From assembly GCA_005885565.1 (NCBI GenBank), contig VAXK01000155.1, positions 1 through 18,497 of the forward strand: 18,497 bases of DNA, given 5' to 3'. The DNA comes from Actinomycetota bacterium. Lineage in GTDB: Bacteria > Actinomycetota > Thermoleophilia > Gaiellales > Gaiellaceae. The notes below the pieces were generated by a model that worked only from the letters and a program-made list of their open reading frames with translations, did no database searches and was not told the DNA's origin. The stretch's first letter is position 1; the number at the start of each line of letters is the position of its first letter. The position numbers were made by a program, and so were the translations under genes. This document shows, in pieces, positions 14,952-18,497 of this stretch.

Positions 14952-16148
14952 CTAGGCGAACGGTCGCGTGCGTCCCCGGCGGACGAGCCGCAGGGCGGGG
15001 AGCGGCGCCGGCGCCGGTTGCGGCCGTGCGAAGCGCTCCGCGCGACTGCGCTCCATGGCGCGCGAAACCTCGTGCGGCAGCGCCCGCCTGAACGCCGATC
15101 GGTCGAACCGCGCCGCGTTCTCGAGGCAGTCCGCCGGGTCCACCGCCTCGGCGTCGAACGACAGGACGGCTTCGGCAAGCTGGTCGACGCCCCCTTGCCA
15201 GAAGCAGCCAGTGACGCCCTCGCGCACCGTCTCGAGCGCGCCGCCCGCGCCGACGGAGATTACGGGCCGACCGGCCGCCTGGGCCTCGACCGCGGCGATG
15301 CCGAATTCCTCGACGGCGGTCACGACAAGCGCCCGGCATGTCTCGAGCAGGTGAGCCACCTCCGCATCGGTCACCCGCCCGGTAAACCTCACGTTCGGCC
15401 CCGAGAGCGAACGCAGACGGCGAGCCGAGGGGCCGTCGCCCGCCACGACCAGAGGCAGGCGGAGCCGGTTGAAGGCCTGGATCGCAAGCTCGATTCGCTT
15501 GTGAGGCATGAGCTCCGAGAGCACCAGGTAGTGCTCGCCCGGGTCTCCGAGCTGGAAGCGGCTCGTGTCCACCGGCGGGTACACGACTCGCGAGTCACGT
15601 CCGAAGTACGTGCGTACGCGCGCGCGGGTGATCCGCGAGTTCGACACGTACTGGTCCACGCGCTGCGCGGCGATCCAGTCCCACTGGCGCCAGCGCCGGA
15701 ACAGCGTCCGCAGGACCGCGCGGCTGACCGGGTCGCGGGAGGCGAGCGTCACGTCGCGGTCGTTCCATGCGTAGCGGAACGGGTTGTGGCAGTAGGAGAC
15801 GTGCGTCGTCGCCTCGGAGCAGATGACCGCGTGGGCCCAGGCGCTCGAGCTCGACACGACGACGTCGAACTCGGACAGGTCGAAGGACTCGATCGCCGCC
15901 GGGTAGAAGGGCAGCAGCGCGCGGAAGGTCCGGGCGTTCGGCTTCAGGCGCTGCAGGAACGAGGCGCGGACGTCGCGGTGGACGAACCGCCCCTCGGTGC
16001 CGTCCTCGTCGTAGACGGCCGTGAAGATCGGCGCGTCCGGCCAGAGGTCGCACATCTCCAGGAAGACTCGCTCGGCCCCGCGCAGGTCGAGGAGGAAGTC
16101 GTGCACGAGCGCAACTCGTGGCGGTCGCGAGTCGCTACGAGCGTCCAT
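14952..16148 (-). CDS. Family 4 glycosyltransferase (WbaZ-like)
   Basis: A 398-residue GT-B fold retaining glycosyltransferase. The N-terminal acceptor domain starts RVALVHDFLLDLRGAERVF (11-29) and has SYCHNPFRYAWND (118-130), a pattern typical of WbaZ-like mannosyltransferases. The C-terminal donor domain has LSELMPHKRIELAIQAF (210-226), VVAGDGP (234-240), and the EX7E motif EEFGIAAVE (280-288) then AQAAGRPVIS. The tail (from about 372) is Pro/Arg rich. It should add a hexose, possibly mannose from the GDP-mannose route to the left, to a lipid-linked glycan. ATG 16148 is the only good start. It diverges from the tandem GT4 gene across 108 bp. Confidence 0.9.
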   Translation of the reverse strand: MDARSDSRPPRVALVHDFLLDLRGAERVFLEMCDLWPDAPIFTAVYDEDGTEGRFVHRDVRASFLQRLKPNARTFRALLPFYPAAIESFDLSEFDVVVSSSSAWAHAVICSEATTHVSYCHNPFRYAWNDRDVTLASRDPVSRAVLRTLFRRWRQWDWIAAQRVDQYVSNSRITRARVRTYFGRDSRVVYPPVDTSRFQLGDPGEHYLVLSELMPHKRIELAIQAFNRLRLPLVVAGDGPSARRLRSLSGPNVRFTGRVTDAEVAHLLETCRALVVTAVEEFGIAAVEAQAAGRPVISVGAGGALETVREGVTGCFWQGGVDQLAEAVLSFDAEAVDPADCLENAARFDRSAFRRALPHEVSRAMERSRAERFARPQPAPAPLPALRLVRRGRTRPFA

Positions 16149-16157
16149 GCACGGATC

Positions 16158-16163
16158 AGTCTA
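16158..16163 (-). promoter_or_regulatory. Candidate -10 element (TAGACT) for the GT4 gene
   Basis: On the - strand TAGACT ends 9 bases before the ATG at 16148, which would place the transcript start within a few bases of the start codon (near-leaderless). It is the same hexamer as at 146-151 before the GT2 gene. No clear -35 is seen. Confidence 0.25.
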
Positions 16164-16181
16164 TGCGCGGGAGGGGTGGCG

Positions 16182-16199
16182 GCGCCACTCGTCTGGCGC
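16182..16199. repeat. Small inverted repeat in the divergent promoter region
   Basis: GCGCCA (16182-16187) and TGGCGC (16194-16199) form a 6-bp perfect dyad with a 6-base gap in the 108-bp region between two divergent glycosyltransferase genes. It could be an operator for a dimeric regulator, but such dyads are common by chance in GC-rich DNA. Confidence 0.25.
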
Positions 16200-16244
16200 A
16201 ACGGCAGCCGTGGAGAGGCACTGGCCGGGATCGGATTCGTCTGG

Positions 16245-16256
16245 TACGAATAGCCT
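16245..16256 (+). promoter_or_regulatory. Candidate -10 region for a leaderless tandem GT4 transcript
   Basis: The stretch TACGAATAGCCT lies directly before the GTG at 16257. If ACGAAT/TACGAA serves as the -10, transcription would begin about 6 bases later, right at the GTG, giving a leaderless mRNA, a common arrangement in Actinobacteria. There is no Shine-Dalgarno upstream of the GTG. An in-frame TAG (16251-16253) rules out any earlier start. Confidence 0.35.
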
Positions 16257-18497
16257 GTGATCGGCGACCGCGTGCGGCCGCAGCCACGGACGGCGACCAG
16301 GCTCGCCATCTCTGCCGAGGCTGGACCCAAGAGCAGCACCCTGTTCGTCAGCTACGCCGGGCTGATGGGGGGCGCCGAGCACGTCCTGGTCGACCTGGCG
16401 ACGGCCCTGCCAGGCTCCACGCCGGCGATCGCGTGTCCGGAGGGCGCCCTCGCAACGGAGGCGCGCCGCCGCGGCCTCACGGTATTCCCGCTCAAGCAGA
16501 GGCGGCTCGAATGGCGCGCGAGCCTGCGCGATTTCGTCGCGAAGCCCGCGCGCATCGCCGCCCACGCGGCCGAGATCCGCCAGATCGTCGCCGCGCTGGG
16601 CCCGGACGCGGTGGTCGGATGGGGTACGCGGTCGGCGATCGCCTCCTCGGCGGCACTCGCGGGCCTCGACCCCACTCCGCGGCTCGTGTATCAGCACAAC
16701 GACCTCCTGCGCGGACCGGCAGTGCACCACACCGCGCGGGTGACCGCGCGCCGCGCGGACCTGGTCGTGACGCCCTCCGCCGTGATCGCCCGCGACCTCG
16801 ACCCCGACGGGCGGCTCGAGGACCACACCGTCGTGGTCCCCCCCGGGGTGGACGTCGAGCGCTTCGCTCAGGTCCCGCCGCCCGGCGGTGCGCCGAACGC
16901 ATTGCTGATCGGCGCGCTCGTCGGTTGGAAGCGGCCGCGGCTCGCATTGGAGGCCGTGGCTCTGGCCGCACGGGAGCTGCCCGAGCTCACGCTCACGGTT
17001 GCCGGTCCGGTCATCGACGAGCGCGGCGAGCGGCTCGCGGACGCCCTGCGGCGCCGCTCCGAGGAGCCGGATCTGGCCGGTCGGGTCCACTTCGCCGGGG
17101 CTCTCGACGACACTCGTCAGGCGCTCACCGAGTCGACCTGCCTCCTCCACTGCGCCGACTGCGAGCCCTACGGGATGGTGATCGTCGAGGCGCTGGCCGC
17201 CGGGCGGCCCGTTGTGGCCCCGGCGTCCTGCGGGCCAGCCGAGATCGTTCCGCCCGAGTGCGGCCGCCTGTTCGTGCCCGGCGATGCACGCTCGGCAGCG
17301 GACGCCCTGGTCGGGCTGCTCGGGACGGCGGGACTGGCGGAACGGGTGGGTGCGGCGGGACGTGCGCGGGCCGAGCGCATCTACCGTGTCGAGGACTACG
17401 GCGTGCGCTGGGCCGAGCTGCTCGAGGGTCTCCAGCCACGACCGGCGCGGACGCGGCGCACCCGGACTCCCGCGAGCGGCCGGCGCGCGACCGCGCCCAG
17501 GGCGCCGAGCCATGGCGTCGTCGCGATCAACGCGCGCGCAACCGTCCGTCAGCAGATCGGCGGCGTGGAGCGGGTGGCGCGCCAGATGGCTGAGCATCTG
17601 CGGGCCATTCGCCCCGACCGCTACCGGGTGATCGCGCCGCCGCCGGCGCTGGCCCACCGCGCCGGGCACCTCTGGGAGCAGGCCGTTCTTCCCCTCCAGG
17701 CGGCTCGCGCGGAGCTCGTCTACTCGCCCGCCAACCTCGCGCCCATCGCAGGGTCCCGCAACGTCGTGGTCATCCACGACGCCGCCCCGCTTCGGCACCC
17801 GGAGTGGTACGGGCGCGTTTATGCGGAGTACCAGCGCGTCGTCCTCCCGGCGATCGCGCGGCGAGCGCTGAAGGTCATCGTGCCGTCGGAGTTCTCGCGC
17901 GGCGAGATCGCGGACGTGGCGGGCCTCGATCCCGAGCGGATCGCGGTCATCGCGAACGGCGTCGATCGGCGCTTCTCTGCGGCTGTCGATCCGGGCCCGG
18001 CACGGATCGCGCTCGCCCTGAATGGACCGTACGCGCTCACCGTCGGGACACGGATCGCGCGGAAGAACGCCGCCGCCCTCGACGCGGCCGGCCGGCGGCT
18101 TGCGGACTCGGGTATCGAGCTGGTGAGCGCCGGCTCCGGCCGCGCCTACATGCGCGCCGGCGCGGCACCCGCGGCGCGGCCGCTCGGCTATGTCCCCGAC
18201 GAGCTGCTCCCCAGCCTGTACGCGGGCGCGCACGTCCTTCTGATGCCGTCGCTGTACGAGGGCTTCGGCCTGCCGTGCGTGGAGGCAATGGCGAGCGGGG
18301 TGCCCGTGGTCGCCTCGACGCGCGGCGCGCTCCCGGCGACCTGCGGCGACGCCGCGCTGCTCGTCGAGCCGGACGATCCGGCCGCCCTCGCGGACGCCGC
18401 CCTCACCGCGGCTCTGGAGGAGGACGAGCGGACGCGCCTGGTCGCGGCCGGCCTGGAGCGGGCGGCGACCTTCACCTGGGAGCGCGCCGCACGGGAG
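16257..18497 (+). CDS. Tandem GT4-GT4 glycosyltransferase fusion, partial (runs off right edge)
   Basis: I translated this frame codon by codon from GTG 16257 to the window end and found no stop in 747 codons. Module 1 (about residues 25-395) has SYAGLMGGAEHVLVDLA, VYQHNDLLRG, PPGVDVERF, LLIGALVGWKRPRLALEA and the EX7E motif EPYGMVIVE (303-311). A basic linker of about 22 residues (TRRTRTPASGRRATAPRAPS) leads to module 2 from about 419: INARATVRQQIGGVERVARQ, VIHDAAPLRHPEWYG, VPSEFSRGEIADV, VGTRIARKN, and EX7E EGFGLPCVE (668-676) with AMASGVPVVAS. Each module is a full GT-B transferase, so one chain probably adds two sugars in turn. The 3' end lies outside the window. An in-frame TAG just upstream fixes the start at GTG 16257 or later. 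Confidence 0.88.
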   Translation, partial: MIGDRVRPQPRTATRLAISAEAGPKSSTLFVSYAGLMGGAEHVLVDLATALPGSTPAIACPEGALATEARRRGLTVFPLKQRRLEWRASLRDFVAKPARIAAHAAEIRQIVAALGPDAVVGWGTRSAIASSAALAGLDPTPRLVYQHNDLLRGPAVHHTARVTARRADLVVTPSAVIARDLDPDGRLEDHTVVVPPGVDVERFAQVPPPGGAPNALLIGALVGWKRPRLALEAVALAARELPELTLTVAGPVIDERGERLADALRRRSEEPDLAGRVHFAGALDDTRQALTESTCLLHCADCEPYGMVIVEALAAGRPVVAPASCGPAEIVPPECGRLFVPGDARSAADALVGLLGTAGLAERVGAAGRARAERIYRVEDYGVRWAELLEGLQPRPARTRRTRTPASGRRATAPRAPSHGVVAINARATVRQQIGGVERVARQMAEHLRAIRPDRYRVIAPPPALAHRAGHLWEQAVLPLQAARAELVYSPANLAPIAGSRNVVVIHDAAPLRHPEWYGRVYAEYQRVVLPAIARRALKVIVPSEFSRGEIADVAGLDPERIAVIANGVDRRFSAAVDPGPARIALALNGPYALTVGTRIARKNAAALDAAGRRLADSGIELVSAGSGRAYMRAGAAPAARPLGYVPDELLPSLYAGAHVLLMPSLYEGFGLPCVEAMASGVPVVASTRGALPATCGDAALLVEPDDPAALADAALTAALEEDERTRLVAAGLERAATFTWERAARE

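Noticed and set aside
1220..16129. 20 of 21 identical bases at 1220-1240 and 16109-16129 (GCGCAACTCG-y-GGCGGTCGCG)
   Set aside because: Both lie in coding ends of unrelated genes, there is one mismatch, and a match of this length is only moderately unlikely by chance in DNA this GC-rich.
16118..17593. 491-codon + strand frame beside the tandem GT4 frame
   Set aside because: Its translation is Arg/Gly/Pro-rich noise, while the frame from GTG 16257 gives two clear GT4 modules over the same DNA.
16161..18233. 690-codon - strand frame opposite the tandem GT4
   Set aside because: No recognisable motifs and biased composition; it is the antisense shadow of a real gene.
1..18497. tRNA, rRNA, CRISPR arrays, transposases, integrases, toxin-antitoxin pairs or a defence system
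   Set aside because: I looked for regular repeats, cloverleaf-like segments and known protein motifs and found none. The only exact long repeat is the two-copy 36-mer.

Overview
The window is about 18.5 kb of GC-rich DNA (around 70% in most genes). Gene content, protein style and gene order point to a high-GC actinobacterium, most likely class Thermoleophilia (Solirubrobacterales/Gaiellales). That placement is inferred from the look of the proteins; no marker gene was tested. The main theme is making, activating, exporting and anchoring cell-surface polysaccharide, with a few housekeeping genes beside it.

Layout. At the left edge are the tail of a probable methyltransferase and a family 2 glycosyltransferase, both on +. 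Converging on them are a short ribosome hibernation factor (hpf) and a broken comF. ctaG (cytochrome oxidase assembly) diverges from comF. A lower-GC secreted protein of unknown function converges on ctaG. A perfect 36-bp direct repeat sits in the comF lesion and again across the stop codon of the unknown gene.

From 12.55 kb down to 4.14 kb lies a run of - strand genes in this transcription order: M20 metallohydrolase, LytR-CpsA-Psr (LCP) ligase, UDP-glucose dehydrogenase, nucleotide-sugar pyrophosphorylase 2, phosphoglucose/phosphomannose isomerase (frameshifted, with its sugar-binding loop missing), ahcY, and pyrophosphorylase 1. Several junctions overlap or nearly touch, so translational coupling is likely. 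Together they would convert hexose phosphates to GDP-mannose-type and UDP-glucuronate donors, while the LCP protein would attach finished glycan to the wall.

From 12.7 kb to the right edge is a glycan assembly block: a Wzx/MATE-type flippase (+), a zinc-ribbon methyltransferase and a GT4 glycosyltransferase (-), and a large + strand ORF that leaves the window. That last ORF is one continuous frame of at least 747 codons from a GTG start at 16257 and carries two GT4 modules in tandem.

The gene set (hpf, comF, ahcY, SIS-type isomerase, mannose-1-P guanylyltransferase-like genes, LCP) resembles the mycobacterial hpf/comF-sahH-manB-wbbL-LCP region as I remember it. I saw no tRNA, rRNA, CRISPR array, transposase or integrase. 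Nothing here is a clear new defence or mobile system. The most unusual items are the 36-bp repeat tied to the comF lesion, the tandem GT4 fusion, the extra C-terminal domain on the LCP protein, and the three-arm inverted repeat at 4036-4080.
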